Positions 8,922-17,472 of a stretch of DNA of 64,000 bases are shown here, piece by piece (the first letter of the stretch is position 1; every line of letters starts with the position of its first letter). The stretch comes from Erysipelotrichaceae bacterium (GTDB lineage Bacteria > Bacillota_I > Bacilli_A > Erysipelotrichales > Erysipelotrichaceae): contig JAFRCV010000022.1 of NCBI GenBank assembly GCA_017404205.1, positions 1 through 64,000 of the forward strand. Direction: 5' to 3'. A model generated the notes under the pieces. That model searched no databases, was not told where the DNA came from, and saw only the letters and a list, made by a program, of their open reading frames with translations. A program made the translations under genes and the position numbers.

Positions 8922-9860
8922 ATGGACGAAAAAAAGGTGAAAGATTTTAATGAAGGTGATCATTTAAATGTTAATCTTTTGATTTCTGCTTTGACAAAAG
9001 GTGTAACAAATTCAGGTGCACCATATTTGAGTTTAACTTTACAAGATTCCACAAAATCTATTGAAGCTAAATTCTGGGATGTAAAAAGTGAGATTGAAAA
9101 AGAATTACAAGTAGGTAAAGTGTATAATTTTGATTTAGAAATAAATCTTTATCGCAACAATTTACAAGCTAAAGTAATTAAAGTTTTTCCTATTGGTCAA
9201 AACGAAATTAACATGGCTGATTTTGTCTTTAATTCGCCAATCAGTAAAGATGTCTTAAGAGACAATATCGCTGATGCTGTAAATCAAATAAAAAATGAAA
9301 AGATAGCCAAAATCGTTAATACAATGCTTAATCATTATGATAATGCAATCTATGAATATCCTGCAGCATCAAAGATTCACCATAATTATATTGGTGGTCT
9401 AGCAACTCACACTTGTGGCATGCTAAAAATTGGTATGGCTTTATGTGATATATATCCATCAATTAATAAAGATTATTTATTAGCTGGCATCATTCTTCAT
9501 GATTTAGGAAAGATTGAAGAATTATCTAGCCCTGTTGTAACTGAATATACAACAGCTGGAAAACTTCTTGGCCACATTTCAATAGTTGACGCAAGACTTT
9601 TAGAAGTAGGCAAACAATTAAAACTTGAAGATAGCGAAGAATTGATGATATTAAGACATATGGTTTTATCTCATCATGGCAAATATGAATTTGGTTCGCC
9701 AATTCTTCCAGAAACATTAGAGGCAGAAATTTTAACTTATATTGATAATATTGATGCCAAAATCAATATTATTAATAAAGCTTTTGAAGAAACAAAGGAA
9801 GGAGAGTTCACGCAAAAGATTTTCGCCATGGACAATAGAGTTTTCTATAAGCACAAATAA
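8922..9860 (+). CDS. yhaM: 3'-5' exoribonuclease of the YhaM family
   Basis: A 312-residue protein of the normal YhaM length. An N-terminal OB-fold (about 1-95, with LTLQDSTKSIEAKFWDV) is followed by an HD domain: the metal ligands lie in KIHHNYIGGLATHT near 150-163 and ILHDLGKIEE near 190-199, then MVLSHHGKYEFGSP near 246. YhaM degrades RNA, and single-stranded DNA in some species, from the 3' end using Mn2+ or Co2+. It starts 1 base after the GT-RecX stop and is followed 2 bases later by an alpha-galactosidase gene, so a nucleic-acid gene sits inside a sugar operon. Confidence 0.92.
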   Translation: MDEKKVKDFNEGDHLNVNLLISALTKGVTNSGAPYLSLTLQDSTKSIEAKFWDVKSEIEKELQVGKVYNFDLEINLYRNNLQAKVIKVFPIGQNEINMADFVFNSPISKDVLRDNIADAVNQIKNEKIAKIVNTMLNHYDNAIYEYPAASKIHHNYIGGLATHTCGMLKIGMALCDIYPSINKDYLLAGIILHDLGKIEELSSPVVTEYTTAGKLLGHISIVDARLLEVGKQLKLEDSEELMILRHMVLSHHGKYEFGSPILPETLEAEILTYIDNIDAKINIINKAFEETKEGEFTQKIFAMDNRVFYKHK

Positions 9861-9862
9861 TT

Positions 9863-11506
9863 ATGAAACTACATTTTTCTTATCAAAATAATTCAGGAAA
9901 CGTTTCTTTTCATGAGAATATGAACAATGATGTTGAATATTCTTATGGTGATTTTAAAGCAATATTAGAACATCATGATCATGAATATGTTTTAAAAATC
10001 AAGCCAAACAAAGAAATTGAAATATTAAGCTTAACCCTAGAATATGAACAAGACTTCAGCATTGATGATCGACTATTTTTTAATGGCTATCAAGGCTGGT
10101 CATATTCACATGAAGATGATATCTATACAAAGAAGGCTGGTTTTAATGCTTTGCCTTTTATGAAAAGAGTAATGCTTAAAAAGTTTTATTTAGATCGTTA
10201 TGGTGACTATGCTTTTGCATCTTACCCTAATAAAGTTGGCTATAATCATTCTTGGTCATATTTCTATATTCGTAATGGTAAGCACTATAAATTATTTGGT
10301 TCATTAAATGAAGACTTTGCCTTCACAAAGTTTATTTATGAATTAGACAAGAAATGTATCACTGTTGAACCTGACTTACGTGCTTATAAAACTGATAAAG
10401 AATTTGTTGCCCTAAGATTTTGTGTTTTAGATGGTGAAGAAGATGAAGTGTTTGATAAGTGGTTTAATCTTATGAATATTGAAAAGCCTAAAGCTAAAAA
10501 AGTTTTAGGTTATACATCTTGGTATAATCATTATCAAAATATTGATGAAGAAAAAATAAATAATGATTTTGTCGGAATTAAATCTTTACCAGCAAAAGTT
10601 GATATCTTTCAAATTGACGATGGATGGGAAAGAAAAATTGGCGATTGGCTAGAAGCTGATGAAAGAAAATTCAAAGATGGTTTAAAAGGTATTGTTGATA
10701 AGATACATAAAAATGATTTATTAGCTGGATTATGGTTGGCACCATTTTCTGTAGAAAAAGATTCTGATTTATATAAGAATCATCAAGATTGGATCATTAA
10801 AGATGAAAATGGTGAGAATTACGCTTGTGGATGTAACTGGTCAACATTTTATGGCTTAGATATTTACAATCTTGAAGTAAGGGCATATCTAAAAGAAGTC
10901 TTTAATAAAGTATTTAATGAATGGGGCTTTGATTTAGTTAAACTTGATTTCTTATATTCAGCTTGTGCCTTAAGTAGAGCTGATAAGCCACGTGGAACAA
11001 TTATGGCAGATGGTATGAAATTCTTAAGAGAACTATGTGGCGATAAATTAATTCTAGGGTGTGGTGTTCCACTTGCCAGTGCATTTGGAAGAGTTGATTA
11101 TTGCCGTATTGGCTGTGATGTATCTTTAGAATATGATGATGTCTTTTACATGCGAAAAGCTCATCCAGAAAGAACATCAACTAAACATTGTATGATTAAT
11201 ACCATTTTTAGAAGACAGCTTGATGGTCGTGCTTTCTTAAACGATCCAGATGTCTTTATCTTAAGAGATGAGAATGTTAAGATGACGCCTGTTCAAAAAG
11301 AAAATCTCGCAATTATTAATGGCCTGTTTGGCTCTGTATTATTCATGTCTGATGATGCTTCTAAATATGATGAGAATAAATTGGCTTTATATAAGAAGAT
11401 TATTAATCTAAAAGGAAAATTAATCAGTGTTGATTATGACAATAAAGAAGCAATTGTCATTTATGATGATGAAGGAATAAAGAAAGAGATTAGAATCAAA
11501 AGGTAG
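9863..11506 (+). CDS. Alpha-galactosidase, GH36
   Basis: A 547-residue glycosidase, shorter than the 720-residue GH36 enzymes but with the whole catalytic barrel. FQIDDGWERKIGDW near 249 opens the barrel. The expected nucleophile is Asp362 in VKLDFLYSA, and the acid/base is Asp419 in RIGCDVSLEYDD. GH36 hydrolyses terminal alpha-1,6-galactose from melibiose, raffinose or galactomannan fragments. No signal peptide is seen, so it acts in the cytoplasm on imported oligosaccharides, in keeping with the GH2 gene and symporter that follow. The start lies 2 bases after yhaM with a weak ribosome site. Confidence 0.9.
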   Translation: MKLHFSYQNNSGNVSFHENMNNDVEYSYGDFKAILEHHDHEYVLKIKPNKEIEILSLTLEYEQDFSIDDRLFFNGYQGWSYSHEDDIYTKKAGFNALPFMKRVMLKKFYLDRYGDYAFASYPNKVGYNHSWSYFYIRNGKHYKLFGSLNEDFAFTKFIYELDKKCITVEPDLRAYKTDKEFVALRFCVLDGEEDEVFDKWFNLMNIEKPKAKKVLGYTSWYNHYQNIDEEKINNDFVGIKSLPAKVDIFQIDDGWERKIGDWLEADERKFKDGLKGIVDKIHKNDLLAGLWLAPFSVEKDSDLYKNHQDWIIKDENGENYACGCNWSTFYGLDIYNLEVRAYLKEVFNKVFNEWGFDLVKLDFLYSACALSRADKPRGTIMADGMKFLRELCGDKLILGCGVPLASAFGRVDYCRIGCDVSLEYDDVFYMRKAHPERTSTKHCMINTIFRRQLDGRAFLNDPDVFILRDENVKMTPVQKENLAIINGLFGSVLFMSDDASKYDENKLALYKKIINLKGKLISVDYDNKEAIVIYDDEGIKKEIRIKR

Positions 11507-11511
11507 GAATT

Positions 11512-13875
11512 ATGATTAAAAAGATTTATTTAAACAACAATTGGGAATTTACTAAAAAGTTTGACAACAATTTCAAATCTTTTAAAGGTGATTATGAAAG
11601 AGTAAGAATTCCCCATAATGTTTGTGATTTACCACTAAATTATGTAGATGAAAAAGATTATGAGATGATATCTGGTTATCGTTTAATATTTGAAAACGAT
11701 GAATCATTTAAGAATAATCGTGTTTTCTTACATTTTGATGGAGCAGCACATAAATCAACTATTTATTTAAATAATAAGGAAATAGGTGAACATTTATGTG
11801 GCTATACGGCTTTTAAATTTGAAATTACTTCATTATTAAAGAAAGAAAACAAGCTTGTTGTAAAACTTGATAGTAATGAAACAGTTAATCTTCCTCCATT
11901 TGGTGGTTCAATTGATTATCTTACATATGGTGGGATATATCGTGATGTCTATTTAACTGTCGAGCCACAAACATATATTGAAGATGTTTATGCCAAATCA
12001 ATTTATAAAAATGATAAGTGGTATTTAAATATCGATTTAAAAGTTGATGGAAAAGACTTAAATGAAAAAGTTATTATTAAATTATTTGATGATAAGAAAA
12101 CCGTTTTAGATTTTAAAGAAGAACTAAAAGAAACTTATGAATATGAAATTAAAGATGTAAAACTTTGGGATATTAAACATCCAAATTTATATCGCCTTGA
12201 AATCAAATATGGTGAAGCATCTTATGAAACTAAAGTTGGTTTTAGAAGTGCTGAATTTAGAAAAGATGCTTTCTATTTAAATAACAAGAAATTAAAATTA
12301 AGAGGATTAAATAGACATCAAGCTTATCCATATGTTGGCTATGCAATGCCTGATTCATTGCAAAAAGAAGATGTTCGTATCTTAAAAGAAGAATTAGCTT
12401 GCAATATTGTAAGAACATCACATTATCCTCAAAGTCAAGCTTTCTTTGATGCATGTGATGAAATGGGACTATTGTGTTTTACAGAAATTCCTGGTTGGCA
12501 ATACTTAGGTGATTCAGATTGGAAAGAATTATGTCTTGTAAATACTGAAGATATGATTAAAGAAAATCGTAATCATCCTTCAATTATTTTGTGGGGCGTT
12601 AGAGTTAATGAATCGTTAGATGATGACGAATTATATACAAAGACTAATAAATTAGCTCATTCGCTTGACCCATATCGTCAAACAAGTGGTGTTCGTTATT
12701 TGACTGGTTCAAGCTTACTTGAAGATGTATATGGCCATAATGATTTTATCTTTGCAGGTGATTATAAGAAAGATGGTCTAAAGAGCAAAAAACAAGCAGT
12801 TATAAAAGCTGAATCAATGGAAAAAGGCTATTTAGTAACTGAAAATACTGGTCATATGTTCCCAACAAAACAATATGATGACTATAATCATCGTTTAGAC
12901 CATGCTTTAAGACATGCACACGTATTAAATAGTATGTATAAGCAAGAAGATATTTCAGGAGCTATTGGTTGGTGTATGTTTGATTACAATACACATAAAG
13001 ACTTTGGCTCTGGAGATCGCATTTGTTACCATGGCGTAATGGATTATTTTAGAAACCCAAAACTTGCTGCTAGTGTTTATGCCAGCCAAGGTGATGATAA
13101 TGATGTGATGGAAGTTGCTTCATGTATGGAACTTGGAGAATACCCAGGTGGCAATATTGGCGATACATTTGTATTCACAAATTTAGACAGTGTTAAATTA
13201 TACAAAAATGATGAATTTGTAAAAGAATTCTATCCAAATGAACGATTCTCATATTTGCCTCATCCACCAATTCTTGTCGATGACTATGTAGGCGAGCTTC
13301 TTGTTAAACATGAAAAATATAGTGAAAAATTATGTGCTTCAATTAAAGAATGTTTATTGGCTGTAGCAAAATATGGGATGGACAATATTCCATTAAAATA
13401 TAAACTTAAATTAGCTAAAATGATGCTGATTGACAAATTGACAATGGATGATGCAACAAGACTATTTGGCACTTATATTGCTGGATGGGGTGGAGCTTCA
13501 ATTGTCTATCGTTTTGATGGAATTAAAAATGGCAAAGTTGTTAAAAGTGTCATAAAGAAACCTTCAAATAAGTTACATTTAGAATATAAAGTGAGCAATT
13601 ACAATTTAGTTGAAGGTAAGACATATGATGTATCAAGTATTCGCTTTGTCATAGTAGATGAAAATAATAATCAAGCATATTATGCTAATGAAATACTAAA
13701 CCTTAAGACAAGCGGCAACATTGAACTTGTTGGTCCTAATCAAATTAATATGCAAGGTGGTAGTACAGGAACATTTGTTAAGACAATTGGCAAAGCTGGC
13801 AAAGGTAAATTACATATATCTAATAATCGCTTAGGCGATATAGAAATAGAATTCAGTATTAAGAAGGAGAAATAA
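11512..13875 (+). CDS. Beta-galactosidase-like glycoside hydrolase, GH2
   Basis: A 787-residue cytoplasmic enzyme without a signal peptide. Domains in order: sugar-binding jelly roll (about 1-150, with GSIDYLTYGGIYRDVYL), an Ig-like domain, then the TIM barrel from about 265 (LRGLNRHQAYPYVGYAM, ARTSHYPQS-like segment VRTSHYPQSQ). The expected acid/base is Glu367 in WGVRVNES and the nucleophile is Glu444 in LVTENTG. The C-terminal third has further beta domains typical of long GH2 enzymes. Beta-galactosidase is the best guess because of the neighbours GH36 and GPH symporter; a beta-glucuronidase or other GH2 specificity is not excluded. A GGAATT-type ribosome site precedes the ATG. Confidence 0.85.
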   Translation: MIKKIYLNNNWEFTKKFDNNFKSFKGDYERVRIPHNVCDLPLNYVDEKDYEMISGYRLIFENDESFKNNRVFLHFDGAAHKSTIYLNNKEIGEHLCGYTAFKFEITSLLKKENKLVVKLDSNETVNLPPFGGSIDYLTYGGIYRDVYLTVEPQTYIEDVYAKSIYKNDKWYLNIDLKVDGKDLNEKVIIKLFDDKKTVLDFKEELKETYEYEIKDVKLWDIKHPNLYRLEIKYGEASYETKVGFRSAEFRKDAFYLNNKKLKLRGLNRHQAYPYVGYAMPDSLQKEDVRILKEELACNIVRTSHYPQSQAFFDACDEMGLLCFTEIPGWQYLGDSDWKELCLVNTEDMIKENRNHPSIILWGVRVNESLDDDELYTKTNKLAHSLDPYRQTSGVRYLTGSSLLEDVYGHNDFIFAGDYKKDGLKSKKQAVIKAESMEKGYLVTENTGHMFPTKQYDDYNHRLDHALRHAHVLNSMYKQEDISGAIGWCMFDYNTHKDFGSGDRICYHGVMDYFRNPKLAASVYASQGDDNDVMEVASCMELGEYPGGNIGDTFVFTNLDSVKLYKNDEFVKEFYPNERFSYLPHPPILVDDYVGELLVKHEKYSEKLCASIKECLLAVAKYGMDNIPLKYKLKLAKMMLIDKLTMDDATRLFGTYIAGWGGASIVYRFDGIKNGKVVKSVIKKPSNKLHLEYKVSNYNLVEGKTYDVSSIRFVIVDENNNQAYYANEILNLKTSGNIELVGPNQINMQGGSTGTFVKTIGKAGKGKLHISNNRLGDIEIEFSIKKEK

Positions 13876-13877
13876 TA

Positions 13878-15281
13878 ATGAATCAAAAAGGCTTATCAAA
13901 TAAGGCAAAGTGGCTTTATGGACTTTGTCTTATGGGCGGCAACTTTGTTTATATGTTGACTGCTAGTTTCACAGTAATGTACTATGAAACTTATTTAGGC
14001 TTAAATGCAGCTTTCGTTGGTGCTGTACTTATGGCCGCAAGAATTTTTGATGCAGTTAATGACCCATTAACTGGTATCATCGTTGCGAAAGTTAACACTA
14101 GATGGGGTAAGTTTAGACCTTGGATTTTATCTGGATCAATTGTTAATGCTTTAATCTTATTCGCATTATTTGCAGTACCTGAGTCTATTAGAAGTACTGA
14201 AGGTATGTTAATGATTTGGTGTGCTGTAACATATTTATTATGGTCAACAACATATGATGCTTTCGATATTCCAATTTGGTCAATCGTTCCAGCTGTTACT
14301 GACCAAGGCAAAGAAAGAGAATCAATGGCTACAATAGGTAGAACATTTGCTTCAGTTGGTTGTGGTATTATTCAAGTTCTTGCACCAATTGTTGTTCCTA
14401 TGCTTGGTGGTGGCGATGCAAACAATTATGACCATTGGATTACTGGTTTTAAATGGTTTGCACTAATCGTTTGTATTTATTATGTTGTATCAAGTTTAAT
14501 ATTCTTCTTAAATGTTCATGAAAAAAATGAAGTTAATGATGAAGAAAAATCACCAACTATTAGAGAAATGTTTAAAGCATTATTCTCTAATTCACAAGCA
14601 ATCGTAATTGTTATTGCTATTACAGCTGTAAATATCGGTACAGGTATTACTGGTAACCTTATGCCTTACTTCTTCCATTTTGATTTAGGTGGCGCTGATT
14701 GGAACTCTAATTATTCACTAATTACTATGGCAATCTTTGCTTTCCAAGTATTAGGTATGATGGTTGTTTATCCATTAATTAGAAGATTCTTTAATCGTAA
14801 AGGCATCTTCTCGTTTGCTTTAATTAGTGCAATAACTGGTTATGGATTATTATTTGTTATGGCAATGTTAAAACAAGCACCATTCTTCCTATTATTCGTT
14901 CCTTGTCTATTCATGGGCGTTTCAACAGGTATCTTAAATATCTTAACTACTGTATATTTAGCTGATGCTGTTGACTTTGGCGAAGTTACAAACGGAAGAA
15001 GAGATGAATCGGTTGTCTTCTCTATGCAAACATTTGTTGTAAAACTTGCTAGTGGTATATCAGCTGGTTTAACAGGCGTTGTTGTTGCTGTAATTGGTTT
15101 AAATACATCAGAAAATGCTTGGGTTGATGGTTTGAATAGTCCTAGCACATTATTGATCTTAAGATTATTCATGGCTTTAATCCCTGTTGCTGCTCTTGCG
15201 TTCTCACTTGTATATTTTGCTAGAAAATTCATCTTAGATGAAAAGAAGATGGAAGAAATTGGCGAAGCATTAAAGAAATAG
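13878..15281 (+). CDS. GPH-type sugar:cation symporter (MFS superfamily)
   Basis: A 467-residue membrane protein with about twelve hydrophobic segments. The glycoside-pentoside-hexuronide signature ARIFDAVNDPLTGII lies near residue 51, with the cation-site aspartates, followed by RWGKFRPWIL. A second family motif, ADAVDFGEVTNGRRDESVV, occurs near 360. Family members such as MelB and XynB import melibiose, xylosides or galactosides with Na+ or H+. It is preceded by a strong AAGGAG ribosome site and starts 2 bases after the GH2 stop. It is likely to bring in the substrates of GH36 and GH2. Confidence 0.9.
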   Translation: MNQKGLSNKAKWLYGLCLMGGNFVYMLTASFTVMYYETYLGLNAAFVGAVLMAARIFDAVNDPLTGIIVAKVNTRWGKFRPWILSGSIVNALILFALFAVPESIRSTEGMLMIWCAVTYLLWSTTYDAFDIPIWSIVPAVTDQGKERESMATIGRTFASVGCGIIQVLAPIVVPMLGGGDANNYDHWITGFKWFALIVCIYYVVSSLIFFLNVHEKNEVNDEEKSPTIREMFKALFSNSQAIVIVIAITAVNIGTGITGNLMPYFFHFDLGGADWNSNYSLITMAIFAFQVLGMMVVYPLIRRFFNRKGIFSFALISAITGYGLLFVMAMLKQAPFFLLFVPCLFMGVSTGILNILTTVYLADAVDFGEVTNGRRDESVVFSMQTFVVKLASGISAGLTGVVVAVIGLNTSENAWVDGLNSPSTLLILRLFMALIPVAALAFSLVYFARKFILDEKKMEEIGEALKK

Positions 15282-15319
15282 CAATTATCAATTAATTAAA
15301 TATAATAAAGGCAACTGAT

Positions 15320-15410
15320 TGAACTGACCTCAATTATTTGGACAAGTTAAGTTCTAAGAACTCATTAAGGCTTGATTCCTATATTTCATAGGAGTTAAGC
15401 CTTTTAATAT
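15320..15410 (-). mobile_element. Remnant of an IS3-family (IS150-like) element: terminal repeat plus transposase C-terminus
   Basis: Bases 15320-15350 carry the typical IS3/IS150 terminal sequence, beginning TGAACTGACCTCAATTATTT. On the minus strand just inside it, stop codon at 15354-15356, reads the end of an OrfB transposase: KGLTPMKYRNQALMSS, a well-known C-terminal signature of the family. Upstream of this (toward 15410) the frame degenerates to poly-lysine/phenylalanine codons and the rest of the element, including the other end, is missing. It is therefore a decayed, immobile stub next to a toxin-antitoxin pair. Confidence 0.75.
15367..15407. terminator. Hairpin terminator inside the IS remnant
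   Basis: A 16-bp stem with two imperfect pairs (15367-15382 with 15388-15403), 5-base loop and TTTT on the plus strand. It probably ends the galactoside operon and was contributed by the insertion element's transposase tail. Confidence 0.6.
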
Positions 15411-15470
15411 AAAAAAAATAAGGATTTTTATTATCATGGTGTAATAAAGAATTAGGAGGTAAATGTATAT

Positions 15471-15502
15471 ACGCAAAATTTAACGCAAAAATTGACGCAA
15501 AA
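15471..15502. repeat. Three direct repeats ACGCAAAA at exact 12-bp period, putative antitoxin operator
   Basis: Perfect copies at 15471-15478, 15483-15490 and 15495-15502. The last copy overlaps the -35 box of the toxin-antitoxin promoter. The 12-bp period puts the copies on nearly the same face of the helix. Phd/YefM antitoxins autorepress by binding repeats at their own promoter, so this is the likely operator (inference). Confidence 0.65.
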
Positions 15503-15520
15503 ATATTTCTTTTTTAAAAT
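15492..15520 (+). promoter_or_regulatory. Promoter of the toxin-antitoxin operon
   Basis: TTGACG (15492-15497), 17 bases, TAAAAT (15515-15520). The start point should fall near 15527, which rules out a TTG start at 15525 and supports the ATG at 15540 with GGGAG (15527-15531) as ribosome site. Confidence 0.7.
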
Positions 15521-15539
15521 GTAATTGGGAGCAATGTTT

Positions 15540-15854
15540 ATGGAAAAAAGAAATATTGATTATGTGCCAATTTCAAAATTAAGTAGAGGATATGCTGGAA
15601 AAATAATAGATAACATGATAAAAGAAGATTCAACAATTTATATTATGAGAAACAATGAACCAACAGCTGTTATATTATCAATGAAAGAATATGATGCATA
15701 TTTAGAATATGTAAATGAAAAAGAAAAGAAATATAAGGAAGAACTTATTAAAGAATTAGGCGGAAGTTTACATGAATATGCAGATGTAAGTAAAATCCCA
15801 CTTGAAGATCAAGCGTATACTATGCATATTTTGGAAAAATATGGAAAGAAATAG
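15540..15854 (+). CDS. Phd/YefM-family antitoxin
   Basis: A 104-residue protein. The N-terminal half has the Phd fold: DYVPISKLSRGYAGKIIDNM, then STIYIMRNNEPTAVILSMKEYDAY, matching the V-x-R-x-x-x-P-x-A-V-L pattern of the family, which dimerises and binds DNA. The charged C-terminal half (EKEKKYKEELIKELGGSL) would fold on the toxin. The start was chosen at ATG 15540 because GGGAG lies 8 bases upstream; in-frame TTG 15525 and ATG 15534 are too close to it. It overlaps the toxin gene by 14 bases, the usual arrangement for coupled translation. The repeats and promoter upstream suggest autoregulation. Confidence 0.85.
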   Translation: MEKRNIDYVPISKLSRGYAGKIIDNMIKEDSTIYIMRNNEPTAVILSMKEYDAYLEYVNEKEKKYKEELIKELGGSLHEYADVSKIPLEDQAYTMHILEKYGKK

Positions 15855-16224
15855 TATTATTTTAGATACAAATTCTATTATTAGATTTTTATTAGATGAT
15901 GTTCATGAACAATACATAATAGTTAGCAGAAAGATTAAAGATAATAAATGCTTTACAATTTTACCAGTTATACAAGAGGCTGTTTATGTTTTTGAAATGT
16001 TTTATAAGATTAAAAGAAAAAACATAAAAAATAAATTATTAAAACTGATAGACCTTGTTTCAATAGATGATGAAGATATCTTAATAAATGCTTTGAATTA
16101 TTATGATAATAAACCTAAATTAGATTTTGTAGATTGCATCTTATGTGCATATAAAGATAATAGAAATATAGGCATATTTACTTTTGATAAAAAACTCAAT
16201 AATGTATTATACAAAAAGCAATAA
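15841..16224 (+). CDS. PIN-domain toxin (VapC-like ribonuclease)
   Basis: A 127-residue protein from the ATG at 15841. It carries the acidic pocket of PIN nucleases: Asp9 in ILDTNSIIRFLLDD, a Glu in LPVIQEAVYVFE, an Asp in KLDFVDCIL and a last Asp in FTFDKKL. Such toxins cut tRNA or rRNA with Mg2+ and are held in check by the antitoxin encoded upstream. A longer in-frame ORF begins at 15802, but that start lies deep inside the antitoxin gene and lacks a ribosome site, whereas 15841 gives a normal PIN N-terminus. A PIN toxin with a Phd-type antitoxin is a common hybrid pairing. Confidence 0.85.
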   Translation: MERNSIILDTNSIIRFLLDDVHEQYIIVSRKIKDNKCFTILPVIQEAVYVFEMFYKIKRKNIKNKLLKLIDLVSIDDEDILINALNYYDNKPKLDFVDCILCAYKDNRNIGIFTFDKKLNNVLYKKQ

Positions 16225-16232
16225 ATTTACTA

Positions 16233-16261
16233 TTGAAAATCTTTTCAATAAAAGGTAGAAT
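16233..16261 (+). promoter_or_regulatory. Promoter of rplK-rplA
   Basis: TTGAAA (16233-16238), 17 bases, TAGAAT (16256-16261). The -35 is inside a perfect inverted repeat, TATTGAAAA-TC-TTTTCAATA (16231-16250). The start point should lie near 16268, just before the L1-type leader. Confidence 0.75.
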
Positions 16262-16271
16262 AGAAAAGCAC

Positions 16272-16302
16272 GTGGGAGGAGTGCAACTACTCCAATAACC
16301 AC
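16272..16302 (+). promoter_or_regulatory. Ribosomal protein L1-binding leader (autoregulatory mRNA site)
   Basis: The RNA folds as GUGG (16272-16275) with CCAC (16299-16302), an asymmetric internal loop (GA opposite AAUAA), and a GGAGU/ACUCC stem (16278-16282 with 16289-16293). The string GUGGGAG and its CCAC partner copy the L1-binding part of 23S rRNA helices 76-77. L1 is known to repress its own operon by binding such a mimic. The ribosome site GGAGG follows at 16311-16315. Confidence 0.7.
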
Positions 16303-16320
16303 TACCATAAGGAGGAAAAC

Positions 16321-16740
16321 ATGGGAAAGAAAGTTGCAAAAGTTAGTAAGTTGCAATTCCAAGCTGGCCAAGCTAAACCTGGACCTGCTCTTGCTAGTGC
16401 TGGTATTAATATGCCTCAATTCTGTACTCAATTCAATGATCAAACAAAAGACAGAATGGGTGATATTGTTCCAGTTATCATTACTTCATATGAAGACAAA
16501 TCATTTGACTTCGTATTAAAGACAACACCTGCTGCATTCTTATTAAAGAAAGCTGCTGGTATTGCTAAAGCTAGTGGTACTCCAAATTCAGTTACTGCTG
16601 GTAAGATTACAAAGGCACAATTAAAAGAAATCGCTGAATATAAGATGCCTGATTTAAATGCCAATGATGTTGAAGCAGCAATGAAAATTATTGCTGGTAC
16701 AGCTAAAAACATGGGTATTAAAGTAGAAGGTGAGGACTAA
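16321..16740 (+). CDS. rplK: 50S ribosomal protein L11
   Basis: A 139-residue protein of normal length. The N-terminal domain has [21 protein letters not shown], with the proline pair of the GTPase-centre switch, and the C-terminal RNA-binding domain has TPPA-like [18 protein letters not shown] and [11 protein letters not shown]11 binds the GTPase-associated centre of 23S rRNA. It lies 3 bases before rplA; the nusG/secE genes that often precede it are replaced here by a toxin-antitoxin pair. Ribosome site AAGGAGG at 16309-16315. Confidence 0.98.
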   Translation: MGKKVAKVSKLQFQAGQAKPGPALASAGINMPQFCTQFNDQTKDRMGDIVPVIITSYEDKSFDFVLKTTPAAFLLKKAAGIAKASGTPNSVTAGKITKAQLKEIAEYKMPDLNANDVEAAMKIIAGTAKNMGIKVEGED

Positions 16741-16743
16741 TAT

Positions 16744-17427
16744 ATGAAGAGATCAAAAGCATATAATAACTCTTTGAGTCTTTACGAAAAGGCAAAGAAA
16801 TATTCTGTAAGTGAAGCTTGTGAATTAGTTAAGAAGACAGCTAATTTAAAATATGATGCTCAAATTAGAGTTTCATTCAAATTAAATGTTGACCCTCGTC
16901 ATGCTGAACAACAAATCCGTGGCGCTATGGTACTTCCTGCTGGAACTGGTAGAACACAAAAAGTATTAGTTGTTACTCAAGGTCCTAAGATGGAAGAAGC
17001 TAAGAATGCTGGTGCTGATTATGTTGGCGACAAAGAAATCTTAGAAAAGATTAAAGGTGGTTGGTTCGATTTCGATGTAATCGTTGCTACTCCTGATATG
17101 ATGGGTGAACTTGGTAAATTAGGTAAGATTTTAGGTCCTAAAGGCTTAATGCCAAACCCTAAGACTGGTACAGTTACTCCAAATATCGCTGCAGCTGTAG
17201 AAGAAATCAAAAAAGGTAAAGTTACTTACCGTGTTGATAAAGATGGAAACATCAACTGCTTAATTGGTAAAGCAAGTTTTGAAGCAAAAGATTTAGAAGC
17301 AAACTTCAATGCTCTATATAATGCTATCTTACGTGCTAGACCAGCAGCTGTTAAAGGACAATATATTTTAGGTGTTACATTATCATCTAATATGGGTCCT
17401 GGTATTAAAGTAGAAGCTGCTGCTTAA
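16744..17427 (+). CDS. rplA: 50S ribosomal protein L1
   Basis: A 227-residue protein of normal length. Visible family motifs: [21 protein letters not shown] near residue 50, [19 protein letters not shown] near 126, and SNMGPGIKV at the C-terminus. L1 forms the mobile stalk near the E site and acts as translational repressor of rplK-rplA through the leader described at 16272-16302. The gene closes the operon; a strong terminator follows. The rplJ-rplL pair does not follow. Confidence 0.98.
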   Translation: MKRSKAYNNSLSLYEKAKKYSVSEACELVKKTANLKYDAQIRVSFKLNVDPRHAEQQIRGAMVLPAGTGRTQKVLVVTQGPKMEEAKNAGADYVGDKEILEKIKGGWFDFDVIVATPDMMGELGKLGKILGPKGLMPNPKTGTVTPNIAAAVEEIKKGKVTYRVDKDGNINCLIGKASFEAKDLEANFNALYNAILRARPAAVKGQYILGVTLSSNMGPGIKVEAAA

Positions 17428-17444
17428 TTGCTTAATTAAATATG

Positions 17445-17472
17445 AAAGCCAAATTTCAAATTTGGCTTTTAA
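17445..17472. terminator. Bidirectional terminator between rplA and the Xre gene
   Basis: A perfect 12-bp inverted repeat (17445-17456 and 17458-17469) followed by a T run on the plus strand. It overlaps the stop codon of the convergent Xre gene, so both genes can use it. Confidence 0.85.

Noticed and set aside
14840-15232. Antisense ORFs inside the symporter, amylase, cohesin and other genes
   Set aside because: They mirror the codon pattern of the sense genes, lack ribosome sites and recognisable domains, and lie wholly inside well-supported genes.
15464-15484. Six-codon mini-ORF with strong AGGAGGT site before the toxin-antitoxin promoter
   Set aside because: Too short to call; it lies upstream of the toxin-antitoxin promoter and is probably the remnant of a gene start disrupted with the insertion element.
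15525-15539. TTG start at 15525 (or ATG 15534) for the antitoxin
   Set aside because: The predicted transcription start is near 15527 and GGGAG lies at 15527-15531; only ATG 15540 has correct spacing.
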